A stretch of 44,997 bases of DNA from Pseudomonadota bacterium (GTDB lineage: Bacteria > Pseudomonadota > Gammaproteobacteria > Steroidobacterales > Steroidobacteraceae), in assembly GCA_947459825.1 (NCBI GenBank), contig CANHFH010000008.1, forward strand, positions 1 to 44,997, written 5' to 3'. The notes beneath the pieces were generated by a model. It worked only from the letters and a program-made list of their open reading frames with translations. It was not told the DNA's origin and did no database searches. The position numbers and the translations under genes are program-made. Within the stretch, counting starts at the first letter, position 1. Every line of letters begins with the position of its first letter. Positions 18,544 to 27,819 of the stretch are shown here, piece after piece.

Positions 18544-19934
18544 GCTCCATCCCCCCGTACGAGACAAGCATAATAGAAGCCATCGGTGCCCGCTTCCGCA
18601 CCCGGCAGCAACTGCACCCCGATCGGCAGCCGCAGCGCCCCGGGCGGCAGCTCCACGCCCTCCGGCCAGGGCGACGCACGAGCCGCCGGCTCACGCGCCA
18701 GGAAAGCCGCCACCACCTCCTCGTTCTCCTGCGGCAGCAACGAACAGGTCGCGTAGACCAGCCGGCCGCCGGGCGCGAGCCGCGCGAAACAGGCGTCCAA
18801 AAGCCGCGCCTGGGTGCGCGCGAAGGCGTCGATGTCCTCCGCCCGGCGCAGCAGCTTGATGTCGGGGTGGCGGCGGATGACGCCCGTGGAGGAGCACGGC
18901 GCATCGACGAGGATGCGGTCGAAGGGCGCCTCATCGCCGAGCGCGCCCGGTACCGTGAGGTCGGTGACGCGCAGCCGCGCACCGACGCCGATGCGCTCGA
19001 GCGTGGATGCGACCATCGACAACCGCGAGCCGTCGACATCCACCGCGAGCAGGTCGGCGGGCGGCACGGGCCGCTGCAGCAGATGCGCGGTCTTGCCGCC
19101 GGGCGCCGCGCAGGCGTCGAGCACGCGCTGCCCCGGTCGCACATCGAGCAGCCGCGCGGCGAGCTGCGCGCCTGCGTCCTGCACCGAGACGCGGCCCTCG
19201 CGGAAGCCCGGCAACGCGGTGACCGGCACCGACACCGCGAGCACCACCGCCTCGGGCGCCCAAGGCACGGCACGCGCATCGTGGCCCGCGGCCGCCAGTC
19301 CGGCCAGATACGCATCACGGTCGCCCGCCACCCGCAGCACGAACGGCGGATGCGCGTTGGACGCCTCGAGCACGGCGGCGGCACGGTCGGGCCATGCCGC
19401 CTGCACCGCTGCGGCGAGCCATGCCGGCTGCGCGCTGCGGACGGCGAGGTCCTGATCGAGCGCCGCGAACACCGTCGCGCGCTCGCGCACGAAGCGGCGC
19501 AGCACGGCGTTGATGAGCCCGGTGGCGCGCTCGAAGCCGAGCGCACGCGCCGCGTCGACGGCGAGGTGCACGCTCACCTCCGGCGCGCCGCGCGAGCGCT
19601 CTATCTGATGGGCCGCCGTGACGAGCAGCGCGCGCAGCGGCGGGGCGAGCTCATCGGCCGGCCGCGCGACCAGCCCGGCGACCGCAGGTGCGAGCCGCAG
19701 ATACCAGCGCAAGGTGCCGAGCGCGATGGCGCGGACGGCGGCGCGGTCGGGACGCGTCTCGGCCTCGGCGAGCGCGACATCCGCGGAACGCCCCTCGTGC
19801 GCGACCAAAGAAACAGCACGCGCCGCGGCGGCCAGCGTCGATGCGCCGGGCGCGAACATACCCGCTTCGCGCCGTCCGGCGGGCGCGGCGGCGGCATCGG
19901 TGACCGCGGCGGCGGTGTCGACCGCGTCGTTCAT
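18540..19934 (-). CDS. rsmB: 16S rRNA (cytosine(967)-C5)-methyltransferase
   Basis: RsmB (464 residues, formerly Sun/Fmu) methylates C967 of 16S rRNA using S-adenosylmethionine. An NusB-like RNA-binding N-terminal domain (about 30-175, including PPLRALLVTAAHQIERS and TGLINAVLRRFVRER) precedes the Rossmann methyltransferase domain. The SAM-binding motif is VLDACAAPGGKTAHLL. The two catalytic Cys lie in DAPCSSTGVIRRHPDIK and YATCSLLPQENEEVV. The N-terminus is about 30 residues longer than usual and Ala-rich. ATG 19934 overlaps the fmt stop (ATGA); the stop overlaps DUF4390. Confidence 0.95.
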   Translation of the reverse strand: MNDAVDTAAAVTDAAAAPAGRREAGMFAPGASTLAAAARAVSLVAHEGRSADVALAEAETRPDRAAVRAIALGTLRWYLRLAPAVAGLVARPADELAPPLRALLVTAAHQIERSRGAPEVSVHLAVDAARALGFERATGLINAVLRRFVRERATVFAALDQDLAVRSAQPAWLAAAVQAAWPDRAAAVLEASNAHPPFVLRVAGDRDAYLAGLAAAGHDARAVPWAPEAVVLAVSVPVTALPGFREGRVSVQDAGAQLAARLLDVRPGQRVLDACAAPGGKTAHLLQRPVPPADLLAVDVDGSRLSMVASTLERIGVGARLRVTDLTVPGALGDEAPFDRILVDAPCSSTGVIRRHPDIKLLRRAEDIDAFARTQARLLDACFARLAPGGRLVYATCSLLPQENEEVVAAFLAREPAARASPWPEGVELPPGALRLPIGVQLLPGAEAGTDGFYYACLVRGDGA

Positions 19935-20872
19935 GTGAAGGTCTCCTCGCCTGCGCGCAGGCCGTTCGCGAACTCTTTGGCCGTCATGCTGCGCCGACCG
20001 GCGCGTTGCAGCTCGAGGATGCCGAGACGGCCGCGGCCGCAGGCCACCACGAGCATGTCGTCCTCGAGGCCGAGCACGGCGCCGGGCGCCGCACCGGGCG
20101 CCGCACCGGACGCCGCGTCGGGCAGCGCACGGGCGCGATGCACGCGCACCTGCTCGCCCTGCAGCGCGGTCTCCGCCACCGGCCACGGCCGCAGCGCGCG
20201 CACGCGGCGCGCGATGGCGGCGGCGTCCTCGCGCCAATCGATCCGCGCCTCGGACTTTTCGAGCTTGGCGGCGTAGGTGACGCCCAGCGCGGCCTGTGCG
20301 CGCGGCGTCAGCGTCCCCGCTTCGAGGCCGTCCAAGGCCTCGAGCAACGCGGCGGCACCGAGCGCCGCGAGCCGCGCGTGCAGCGCGGGCGAATCCTCGT
20401 CGGGACCGATCGTGACACGGCGCTCGAGCAGCACCGGTCCGGTGTCGAGGCCCGCGTCCATCTGCATGATGGCGACGCCGGTCTCGGCGTCACCGGCGAG
20501 CAGCGCGCGCTGGATCGGCGCCGCACCGCGCCAGCGCGGCAGCAACGAGGCGTGGATGTTGAGGCAGCCGGACCGCGGCAACGCGAGCGCCTCGGGGGGC
20601 AGGATCAGCCCGTAGGCGACCACCACCATCACATCAGGGGCCCAGCCGACCAAGGCCTCGCGGCCCTCGGCGGTGCGCAGCGTGGCGGGCTGCGCCAAAG
20701 GCAAGCCGTGCGCGAGCGCGAATTCTTTGACCGCGCCATGCTCGACGCGCCGCCCGCGCCCGGCGGGCCGGTCGGGCTGGGTGAGCACGCCCACCACCTG
20801 GTGGCGGGAGGCGACCAACGCCGCGAGCGGCGGCACGGCGAACTCCGGGGTCCCGGCGAAGACGATGCGCAT
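19931..20872 (-). CDS. fmt: Methionyl-tRNA formyltransferase
   Basis: Fmt (313 residues) formylates initiator Met-tRNA using 10-formyl-tetrahydrofolate, the counterpart of Def upstream. The N-terminal motif MRIVFAGTPEFAVPPL is intact. The catalytic triad is present: Asn105 and His107 in LNIHASLLPRWRGAAPIQ and Asp143 in MDAGLDTGPVL. The C-terminal OB-like domain contains LRPWPVAET and a locally repeated GAAPGAAPGA stretch (nucleotides about 20075-20110) that probably arose by replication slippage. It is 64 bases after def and overlaps rsmB by ATGA. Confidence 0.95.
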   Translation of the reverse strand: MRIVFAGTPEFAVPPLAALVASRHQVVGVLTQPDRPAGRGRRVEHGAVKEFALAHGLPLAQPATLRTAEGREALVGWAPDVMVVVAYGLILPPEALALPRSGCLNIHASLLPRWRGAAPIQRALLAGDAETGVAIMQMDAGLDTGPVLLERRVTIGPDEDSPALHARLAALGAAALLEALDGLEAGTLTPRAQAALGVTYAAKLEKSEARIDWREDAAAIARRVRALRPWPVAETALQGEQVRVHRARALPDAASGAAPGAAPGAVLGLEDDMLVVACGRGRLGILELQRAGRRSMTAKEFANGLRAGEETFT

Positions 20873-20936
20873 GGGTGGGGACGGCGCGGTTGTGGCGACG
20901 GACGGCGATGGCGCGGCGCCGTGGCGGCGCCACGGC

Positions 20937-21479
20937 TCAACGCGACTGCGCGGCTCCGGCCGGTGCGCGGCCCGCGGGCGCGCGGTCGCGCCGCTCCTTC
21001 TCGAGCTTGCGACGGATGCGGTCGCGCTTGAGCGAGGAGAGGTAGTCGACGAACAGCTTGCCCTCGAGGTGGTCCATCTCGTGCTGCAGGCACACCGCGC
21101 GGATGCCTTCGAGATCGCGCTCGAAGACGACGCCGTGCCGGTCCTGGGCGCGCACGCGGATGCGCTGCGCGCGCTCCACCTCGTCGTAGATGCCGGGCAC
21201 CGAGAGGCAGCCCTCCTCCATCACGCCGACCTCTTCGCGGGCGAGGATCTCGGGGTTGCAGAACACCAGCGGCTCGCTGTGGTCCTCGGTGACATCCATG
21301 ATCAGCAGGCGTTGGTGGACGTTCACCTGCGAGGCGGCGAGCCCGATGCCGGGCGCGGCGTACATCGTCTCGAACATGTCGTCGACCAGCCGCAGGAGGG
21401 CAGCGTCGAACACGGTGACCGGCACGGCGCGGTTGCGCAGCCGGGGGTCGGGGAATTCCAGGATCTCGAGCAGGGCCAT
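20937..21479 (-). CDS. def: Peptide deformylase
   Basis: Def (180 residues) removes the N-formyl group from nascent proteins. All three metal-site motifs are intact: GIGLAASQV (44-52), EGCLSVPG with Cys91, and [16 protein letters not shown] with His133, Glu134 and His137. The N-terminus [16 protein letters not shown] is typical of the type I enzyme. The C-terminal tail after residue 165 is a charged, Pro/Ala-rich extension ([14 protein letters not shown]). ATG 21479 has GAGG about 10 bases upstream. TATACT on the minus strand at 21518-21513 is a candidate -10. This is the first gene of the minus-strand block running through ntrX. Confidence 0.96.
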   Translation of the reverse strand: MALLEILEFPDPRLRNRAVPVTVFDAALLRLVDDMFETMYAAPGIGLAASQVNVHQRLLIMDVTEDHSEPLVFCNPEILAREEVGVMEEGCLSVPGIYDEVERAQRIRVRAQDRHGVVFERDLEGIRAVCLQHEMDHLEGKLFVDYLSSLKRDRIRRKLEKERRDRAPAGRAPAGAAQSR

Positions 21480-21608
21480 CGGCGACACCTCGCAAGGTAC
21501 TTCGTGGCCAAAAGTATACCAACGACCCCCGTCCACCCTGCGCAAATCGGCACGAACACGCCAGATTTGCGGCATGGCAGGCGGGACCGCCCGGCCTATG
21601 CTGCCCGC

Positions 21609-22805
21609 ATGAGCACATCGCCCCTGCCACCCCCGGCCGATGACCTGCCGGTGCTCTGCGCCCTCACCTGCGCCCACGGGCTCAGCGCACCGCTGCTCGC
21701 CGCCGCGGTGCAGGCCGCGGGCGCCCTGTCCGATGTGCCCACGCTCGGCGCATCGGCGCTCGCCGCGCTCGGCTGGCGTCAGGCAGCGGTGCGCGGTCTG
21801 CTGCGTTGCGACCCCGCGCAGGTGGAAGCGATGGTCGTCGCGGTGCAGCGGCTCGGCCTCACGCTGCTCGGCGCGCACCATCCCGCCTACCCGGCGCAGC
21901 TGCGCCCCTTGGCCGATGCACCGGCGGTGCTGTTCGTACGCGGCAGCGTGGATGCGCTCGCCGCCCCGCAGCTCGCCATGGTGGGCAGCCGTCATCCCAC
22001 CGCCCTCGGCCGCGCCACGGCGCGCGAGTTCGCCTACCACTTCGCGGCGCAGGGCCTCGCCATCACCAGCGGGCTTGCGGTCGGCATCGACGGCGCGAGC
22101 CACGAGGGTGCGCTCGCGGCACAGGGCATGACCATCGCCGTCTGCGCCACCGGCCTCGACCAGTGCTACCCGGCGGCCCACGCCGCGCTCGCCGAACGGA
22201 TCGTCGCGAACGGTGGCGCCTTGGTGAGCGAGCTGCCGCCCGGAGCCCCGCCCCTGCCCGGTCATTTTCCGCAACGGAATCGCATCATCAGCGGCCTCGC
22301 CCGCGGTGTGTTGGTGGTCGAGGCCGCCCTGCGCAGCGGATCGCTGAGCACCGCAAGGTTCGCCGGCGAGCAGGGACGCAGCATCATGGCCATCCCCGGC
22401 TCTATCCATTCCGCGCAGTCCCGTGGTTGTCATAAGCTGTTGCGGGAAGGCGCCGCGCTCGTGGAGACCGCCGAAGACGTCCTGACCGAAATAGGTTTTA
22501 CCCCATCAAATCAATGGGTTACGAACCTGCTTCTCGGGTCGCAGACCCCCGCTCCGGGCGGGGACCGGTTGGACAACCCTGCGGAAATGCTGTTAGATGC
22601 CCTCGGCTTCGAGCCCACGAGCGCGGATGCGCTCATCGCGAGCACCGGCCTCTCCAGCACTTCTGTAGCGTCCTTGCTCCTGGCCCTCGAACTCGAGGGG
22701 CGCATCGCGTCGGACGCTTCCGGTCGGTACTTCCGGCCCATGGCACCCGCCGCCGCGCCCCGCCCGCCGACCGATCAAGGACCGACATCGACCGCCCGAA
22801 CATGA
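21609..22805 (+). CDS. dprA: DNA-processing protein A (DprA/Smf)
   Basis: DprA (398 residues) binds incoming single-stranded DNA in natural transformation and loads RecA. The Rossmann-like core is complete: [57 protein letters not shown] and [23 protein letters not shown]-terminal winged-helix (DML1-like) region (about 325-380) precedes a Pro-rich tail. ATG 21609 is chosen because the reading frame upstream is a shadow of the fmt-def region. TATGCT at 21597-21602 sits 6 bases before the ATG without a ribosome-binding site, suggesting a leaderless transcript. The LysM gene that often precedes dprA in relatives is missing. The stop overlaps smg (ATGA). Confidence 0.95.
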   Translation: MSTSPLPPPADDLPVLCALTCAHGLSAPLLAAAVQAAGALSDVPTLGASALAALGWRQAAVRGLLRCDPAQVEAMVVAVQRLGLTLLGAHHPAYPAQLRPLADAPAVLFVRGSVDALAAPQLAMVGSRHPTALGRATAREFAYHFAAQGLAITSGLAVGIDGASHEGALAAQGMTIAVCATGLDQCYPAAHAALAERIVANGGALVSELPPGAPPLPGHFPQRNRIISGLARGVLVVEAALRSGSLSTARFAGEQGRSIMAIPGSIHSAQSRGCHKLLREGAALVETAEDVLTEIGFTPSNQWVTNLLLGSQTPAPGGDRLDNPAEMLLDALGFEPTSADALIASTGLSSTSVASLLLALELEGRIASDASGRYFRPMAPAAAPRPPTDQGPTSTART

Positions 22806-23284
22806 CCGACCAAGGCAACGTCCTCGACATCCTCATCTATGTGTTCGACCGCTACATGCTGGTCGACACCCCCGACGTGCCCGAGCGCGACGAACTCGCC
22901 CGGAAGCTGCAACGCGCCGGCTTCTCCGACGAGAACGTCGAACGAGCGCTCGACTGGCTCGCCGACCTCGCGAGCGAGCGCCACCGTCCCCAGCTCGCGG
23001 AAAGCGGCGCCACCGCGATGCGCGTGTTCACCGAACAGGAGCGCCAGCATCTGCCCGCCGACTGCCGCGGCTACCTCCTTGCGCTGGAGCGCACCGGCAT
23101 CCTGTCGGCGCAGCAGCGCGAGATCGTCATCGACCGCCTGCTCGCGCTCGACGCGGACGAGCTGGATGTCGACCGCCTCAAGTGGGTCACGCTGATGGTG
23201 CTGTCGAGCCAGCCCGGCGAAGAGGACGCCTGCTCGCGCATGGAAGATCTCCTGTTCGACCTGCCGCCCGAGCGGCCGCACTGA
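22802..23284 (+). CDS. smg: Smg family protein (DUF494)
   Basis: The protein has 160 residues and is all-helical, beginning NVLDILIYVFDRYMLVD, the typical start of Smg. QERQHLPADCRGYLLALERTGIL and the DVDRLKWVTLMVLSSQPGEE region match the family. Smg proteins occur between dprA and topA in many gamma- and betaproteobacteria; the molecular function is not established. The start overlaps the dprA stop (ATGA) and topA follows after 33 bases, so the three are likely co-transcribed. Confidence 0.93.
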   Translation: MTDQGNVLDILIYVFDRYMLVDTPDVPERDELARKLQRAGFSDENVERALDWLADLASERHRPQLAESGATAMRVFTEQERQHLPADCRGYLLALERTGILSAQQREIVIDRLLALDADELDVDRLKWVTLMVLSSQPGEEDACSRMEDLLFDLPPERPH

Positions 23285-23317
23285 GCGGCGCGCGCAGCGC
23301 CCCGCTCCACGCCCCAC

Positions 23318-25978
23318 ATGGCCGACAACCTCGTCATCGTCGAGTCCCCGGCGAAAGCCAAGACCATCAAGAAGTACCTGGGCAAGGACTTCGAGGTGCT
23401 CGCCTCGTACGGCCATGTGCGCGACCTCGTGCCCAAAGAGGGCGCCGTCGATCCATCGCGCCGCTTCGCGATGAAGTACGACATCATCGAACGCAACGAG
23501 AAGCATGTGGAGGCGATCTCCCGCGCGCTGCGCAAGGCCAAGTCGCTCTACCTCGCCACCGACCCTGACCGCGAGGGCGAGGCCATCTCTTGGCACCTGA
23601 GAGAACTGCTCGAGGCGCGCGGCGACCTCGCGGGCAAGGATGTGTACCGGGTGGAGTTCTTCGAGATCACCCGCAACGCCGTACGCGACGCGGTGGCGCA
23701 CCCGCGGGAGCTCTCGCTCGATCTCGTCAACGCGCAGCAGGCGCGGCGCGCGCTCGACTACCTCGTCGGCTTCAACCTCTCGCCGCTGCTCTGGAAGAAG
23801 GTGCGTCGCGGGCTCTCCGCAGGACGCGTGCAGAGCCCGGCGCTGCGCATGATCTGCGAGCGAGAAGCCGAGATCCAGGCCTTCGTTCCGCGCGAATACT
23901 GGACGCTGGATGCCGAAGGCGAAGCGAAGGGCACGCAAGGCCCGCAGGCCTTCCCGCTGCGCCTCGTCGAGTTCGAGGGCCGCAAGGTCGAACAGTTCAG
24001 CTTCACCGATGCCGACCGCGCGCACGCCGTCGAGCAAGCCCTCTGCGCCGCGAGCGGCGCGGGGCTGCCCGCGCCCGTCGCCGCGCCCGCCGCCGACCCG
24101 ACGAGCGCATCTACCGAAGGGCAAGCGCCCGCGAAGCCCGCTGCGCCGCGCCTCGCGCCGCCGGGCACGCTGCGCGTGCTCTCCGTCGACCGCAAGCAGC
24201 GCAACCGCAACCCTTCGCCGCCTTTCACCACCTCCACGCTGCAGCAGGAGGCCGCGCGCAAGCTCAACTTCGGCGCGCAGCGCACCATGCGCCTCGCGCA
24301 GCAGCTCTACGAAGGCGTCGACTACGGCGAAGGCGCGGTCGGCCTCATCACCTACATGCGCACCGACGCCGTGAACCTCGCCAACGAGGCGATCGGCGAG
24401 ATCCGCCAGGTCATCGCGCGCCTCTACGGCGCCGAGTCCGTGCCGGAGAGCGCCCGCTTCTACAAGAACAAGTCGCGCAACGCGCAGGAAGCCCACGAGG
24501 CGATCCGCCCGACCTCGGCCGCCGTGCTGCCACAGATGCTGGAAGGCCGCATCGACAACGACCTGCTTCGTCTTTACACGCTCATCTGGAAGCGTGCGGT
24601 CGCCTGCCAGATGACCCACGCCGTGTTCGACACCGTCGCCATCGACCTGCTCGCCGGCGCCGACGGTCCGCGCCGCCACCTGCTGCGCGCGAACGGCTCC
24701 ACGCTGGTGTCGCCGGGCTTCATCGCCGTCTACCTCGAGGGCGTCGACGACGCCGCCGAGGACGACGACGACCGCATCCTGCCGCCGCTCGCCGAGGGCG
24801 ACACCGTGCAGCTCGTGCGGCTGCGCGGCTCGCAGCATTTCACCGAACCGCCGCCGCGCTTCTCGGAAGCCTCGCTGGTCAAGGCCCTCGAGGAGCACGG
24901 CATCGGCCGCCCCTCCACCTACGCCTCCATCATCACGACGCTCAAGGACCGCGAGTATGTCGACATGGACGGCCGGCGTTTCATCCCGACCGACGTCGGC
25001 AAGATCGTCAACAACTTCTTGAGCGCCCACTTCGGCCGTTACTTCGACTACGGCTTCACCGCCGCCATGGAGGACGAGCTCGACGCCGTCTCGCGCGGCG
25101 AGGAGGCCTGGACCGATCCGCTGCAGAAGTTCTGGCAGCCGTTCAAGGAACAGGTCGAGCATGTCGAGAAGAACGTCTCGCGCGACGAGGCGGCGCAGTC
25201 GCGCGAGCTCGGCATCGACCCTCTCTCGGGCAAGCCGGTGTCGGTGCGCATCGGCCGCTTCGGACCCTTCGTGCAGATCGGCACCCGCGACGACGAAGAG
25301 AAACCGCGCTTCGCCGGGCTGCGCCCCGGCCAGAAGATGGACACCATCACGCTCGAGCAGGCGCTGCAGCTGTTCCAGCTGCCGCGCAAGCTCGGCGCCA
25401 CGCCCGAAGGCGAGCCGATGGAAGCCAACATCGGCCGCTTCGGCCCCTACATCAAGTACGGCCCCAAGTACGCCTCGCTCAAGGTCGAGGACGACCCGTA
25501 CACCATCACGCCCGAGCGCGCCGCCGAGGTGGTCGCCGCCAAGAAGCTGGCCGACGCCAACCGCATCATCCAGGACTTCGGCATCGACGACATCCAGGTG
25601 CTGAACGGCCGCTATGGGCCGTACATCACCGACAAGGCGCGCAACGCCCGCATCCCGAAGGACCGCGACCCCAAGACGCTCACGCTCGAGGAATGCCGCG
25701 CGCTGCTGGCGGCCGCGCCGCAGCGTCCGGGCCGTGGCCGCTTCGGCCGCGGTGCCAAGGCGGGTGCGAAGACCGCGGCCAAGGGCAAGGGCGGCGCCAA
25801 GGCCGCCGCGAAGACGGCGGCTGCCGCTGACGGCGCCGCTGACGGCGCAGCGCCGCCCGCAGCCAAGCCCAAGGCGAAGACCAAGGCCGCTGCGCCCAAG
25901 AAGACCGCCGCCAAGAAGGCCAAGAAGAAGACGCCTGCCCGCAAGAAGGCCGCCGCCCCCGACCCGTCCGCCGACTGA
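23318..25978 (+). CDS. topA: DNA topoisomerase I with basic C-terminal tail
   Basis: TopA (886 residues) relaxes negative supercoils. The TOPRIM domain has LVIVESPAKAKTIKKYLG at the start and LATDPDREGEAISWHL for Mg binding. The active-site Tyr lies in GLITYMRTDAVNLANEAI (about residue 346). The C-terminal part has no zinc-finger Cys; instead three TopA C-terminal repeats are seen (GRFGPFVQ, GRFGPYIK, GRYGPYIT). They are followed by about 75 residues almost only of Lys, Ala, Gly and Pro. A Pro/Ala-rich insert (about residues 245-285) interrupts the gate domain. There is no clear ribosome-binding site before the ATG. Confidence 0.96.
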   Translation: MADNLVIVESPAKAKTIKKYLGKDFEVLASYGHVRDLVPKEGAVDPSRRFAMKYDIIERNEKHVEAISRALRKAKSLYLATDPDREGEAISWHLRELLEARGDLAGKDVYRVEFFEITRNAVRDAVAHPRELSLDLVNAQQARRALDYLVGFNLSPLLWKKVRRGLSAGRVQSPALRMICEREAEIQAFVPREYWTLDAEGEAKGTQGPQAFPLRLVEFEGRKVEQFSFTDADRAHAVEQALCAASGAGLPAPVAAPAADPTSASTEGQAPAKPAAPRLAPPGTLRVLSVDRKQRNRNPSPPFTTSTLQQEAARKLNFGAQRTMRLAQQLYEGVDYGEGAVGLITYMRTDAVNLANEAIGEIRQVIARLYGAESVPESARFYKNKSRNAQEAHEAIRPTSAAVLPQMLEGRIDNDLLRLYTLIWKRAVACQMTHAVFDTVAIDLLAGADGPRRHLLRANGSTLVSPGFIAVYLEGVDDAAEDDDDRILPPLAEGDTVQLVRLRGSQHFTEPPPRFSEASLVKALEEHGIGRPSTYASIITTLKDREYVDMDGRRFIPTDVGKIVNNFLSAHFGRYFDYGFTAAMEDELDAVSRGEEAWTDPLQKFWQPFKEQVEHVEKNVSRDEAAQSRELGIDPLSGKPVSVRIGRFGPFVQIGTRDDEEKPRFAGLRPGQKMDTITLEQALQLFQLPRKLGATPEGEPMEANIGRFGPYIKYGPKYASLKVEDDPYTITPERAAEVVAAKKLADANRIIQDFGIDDIQVLNGRYGPYITDKARNARIPKDRDPKTLTLEECRALLAAAPQRPGRGRFGRGAKAGAKTAAKGKGGAKAAAKTAAAADGAADGAAPPAAKPKAKTKAAAPKKTAAKKAKKKTPARKKAAAPDPSAD

Positions 25979-26023
25979 CGCACTCCGGCCGACCGACACC
26001 CCGATAGGCACTAGAATCGGGGC

Positions 26024-26974
26024 GTGAAGTACCGCCACGCCTTCCACGCCGGCAATTTCGCCGATGCGCACAAGCACGCGACGCTGCTCGCGCTGCTGCG
26101 CGCGCTCGCGCGCAAGGACAAGGGCTTCCTGCTGCTCGATACGCACGCCGGCCGCGGCGGCTACGACCTCTCGAGCAGCGAAGCGCATCGCAGCCATGAA
26201 GCCGACGAGGGCATCGAGCGGCTGCTCGATGTGACGCCGCCCGCGGCGCCATCGGGTGACGGCAGCGCCGGCGCGGCGTGGCCCGCCGAGATCGCCGACT
26301 ACCTCGCCGTCGTGCAGTCATTCCGTCGCGAGCGCCATGACCGCGCCGCCTACCCGGGCTCGCCGCTGATCTCGCTGCTCGCGCTGCGGCCGCAGGACCG
26401 TGCGGTGTTCATCGAGACCCAGCCCGCCGAGCACGCTGCGCTGCGCGAAGCCGTGTCGCAGCTCGCCCGTTACGCGCCTACGGGGATCGCCGCCGCACGC
26501 CGCAGCGTGGTGGAGCGCGCGACGATGGAATGCGCGGACGGCTACGCGCGCCTGTCCACCTGGTTGCCGCCCCTCGAGCGCCGCGCGCTGGTGCTCATCG
26601 ACCCGCCCTACGAGGACGCCGCCGGCGACCAACGCGCGCTCGAACGGGCCGTGCTCGAGATCCTCACGCGGCTGCCCTCGGCGGTCGTCGCGCTCTGGTA
26701 TCCCATCAAGGAGGCGCGCGAGACGACGGCGTGGATCGATCGCCTGACCTCGCGCCTGCCGAAGCCGCCCGATGCCGCGGTGATGCCGTGGCTGGTGTCG
26801 GAGGTCTGCGTCCACCCGCCCGACAGCCGCGTCGGGCTCAACGGCTCTGGGATGTTGGTGGTGAACCCGCCGTGGCAGCTCGCCGAGCGCATGCGTGTCT
26901 GGATGCCTGCGATGCACCACGCCTTCGATCCGCTCGGCCGCGGCCGGTGGACGGCGCGGGAGCGCGCGGGATGA
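26024..26974 (+). CDS. rlmJ: 23S rRNA (adenine(2030)-N6)-methyltransferase
   Basis: RlmJ (316 residues) methylates A2030 of 23S rRNA. The N-terminus MKYRHAFHAGNFADAHKHATLLALL is diagnostic of the family. The SAM-binding region includes LLLDTHAGRGGYDL, and the catalytic motif is LVLIDPPYED. It is somewhat longer than E. coli RlmJ, with an insert near residues 70-90. The start is GTG; TAGAAT at 26012-26017 lies 6 bases upstream with no ribosome-binding site, so the transcript may start at the GTG. The same arrangement is seen before argS. The stop overlaps aroE (ATGA). Confidence 0.95.
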   Translation: MKYRHAFHAGNFADAHKHATLLALLRALARKDKGFLLLDTHAGRGGYDLSSSEAHRSHEADEGIERLLDVTPPAAPSGDGSAGAAWPAEIADYLAVVQSFRRERHDRAAYPGSPLISLLALRPQDRAVFIETQPAEHAALREAVSQLARYAPTGIAAARRSVVERATMECADGYARLSTWLPPLERRALVLIDPPYEDAAGDQRALERAVLEILTRLPSAVVALWYPIKEARETTAWIDRLTSRLPKPPDAAVMPWLVSEVCVHPPDSRVGLNGSGMLVVNPPWQLAERMRVWMPAMHHAFDPLGRGRWTARERAG

Positions 26975-27819
26975 GCGCGCCGCCCGACCGCTACGCCGTG
27001 ATCGGCCACCCGATCGCGCACAGCCGCTCGCCGCGCATCCACGCCGCCTTCGCCGCCGCCGCCGGCCAGCACCTCGCGTACGACCGCATCGACGCCGCGC
27101 CCGAGGCCTTCGAGGGCATCGTCCGCGATTTCTTTGATAGCGGCGGCTGCGGGCTGAATGTCACCCTGCCGCACAAGGAGGCCGCCGCGCGGCTCGCCGA
27201 CCGGCTGACCGGGCGTGCCCGGCTCGCCGGCGCCGTGAACACGCTCGCGCGCCAGCCTGACGGCACGCTGCTCGGCGACAACACCGACGGCGCCGGTCTG
27301 ATGGCCGACCTCGCTCGGCTCGGCATCGCGGTGCGCGGCGCGCGCGTGCTGGTGCTCGGCGCGGGCGGCGCGACGCGCGGCATCCTCGGACCGCTGTTCG
27401 AGGCGCAGCCCGCCCAACTCGTGGTCGCCAACCGCACGGCCGCGCGGGCTCAGGCGCTCGCCGCGGACTTCGGTGCGACGGCGCCCGCTGTGGGCGGCAT
27501 CGTGCACGGCTGCGGCTACGACGCGCTCGCCTCTCTCGTCGCCGCCGGCCCCTTCGACCTCGTCATCCATGCGACCTCGCTCGGACTGCAGGGCGAGGTG
27601 CCGCCGCTGCCACAGGGCGTCATCGGGTCCGCAAGCGTGGCCTATGACCTCGGTTACGGCGCCGGCGACACGCCGTTCGTGCGCTGGGCGCGTGCGCGAG
27701 GTGTCATACGGGCTGAACAAGGCTTGGGCATGCTCATCGAACAGGCCGCCGAATCCTTCTTCCTCTGGCGCGGCGTCCGTCCGGACACCGCACCGCTGCA
27801 TCGCACGGAGCTTCCATGA
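26971..27819 (+). CDS. aroE: Shikimate dehydrogenase (NADP+)
   Basis: AroE (282 residues) reduces 3-dehydroshikimate in aromatic amino acid synthesis. The substrate site has GHPIAHSRSPRIHAAF, catalytic Lys69 (NVTLPHKEAA) and Asp106 (GDNTDGAGL). The NADP domain has VLVLGAGGATRGIL and VVANRTAARA, where the Arg favours NADP. A small deviation is HATSLGLQG where NATSxG is usual. The C-terminal helix EQGLGMLIEQAAESFFLWRG is typical. It overlaps both rlmJ and the following phosphatase by ATGA, so a housekeeping enzyme is coupled to an exported phosphatase. Confidence 0.95.
   Translation: MSAPPDRYAVIGHPIAHSRSPRIHAAFAAAAGQHLAYDRIDAAPEAFEGIVRDFFDSGGCGLNVTLPHKEAAARLADRLTGRARLAGAVNTLARQPDGTLLGDNTDGAGLMADLARLGIAVRGARVLVLGAGGATRGILGPLFEAQPAQLVVANRTAARAQALAADFGATAPAVGGIVHGCGYDALASLVAAGPFDLVIHATSLGLQGEVPPLPQGVIGSASVAYDLGYGAGDTPFVRWARARGVIRAEQGLGMLIEQAAESFFLWRGVRPDTAPLHRTELP

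Noticed and set aside
20075-20110. Tandem GCGCCGCACCGG-like repeat inside fmt
   Set aside because: It is an in-frame low-complexity GAAP repeat in a linker, explained by slippage, with no sign of a regulatory or mobile role.
22775-26197. 1140-residue open frame opposite dprA-smg-topA-rlmJ
   Set aside because: It runs antisense through four well-recognised genes and is rich in Arg, Gly, Ala and Val without domain motifs, which is the usual shadow of high-GC coding sequence.
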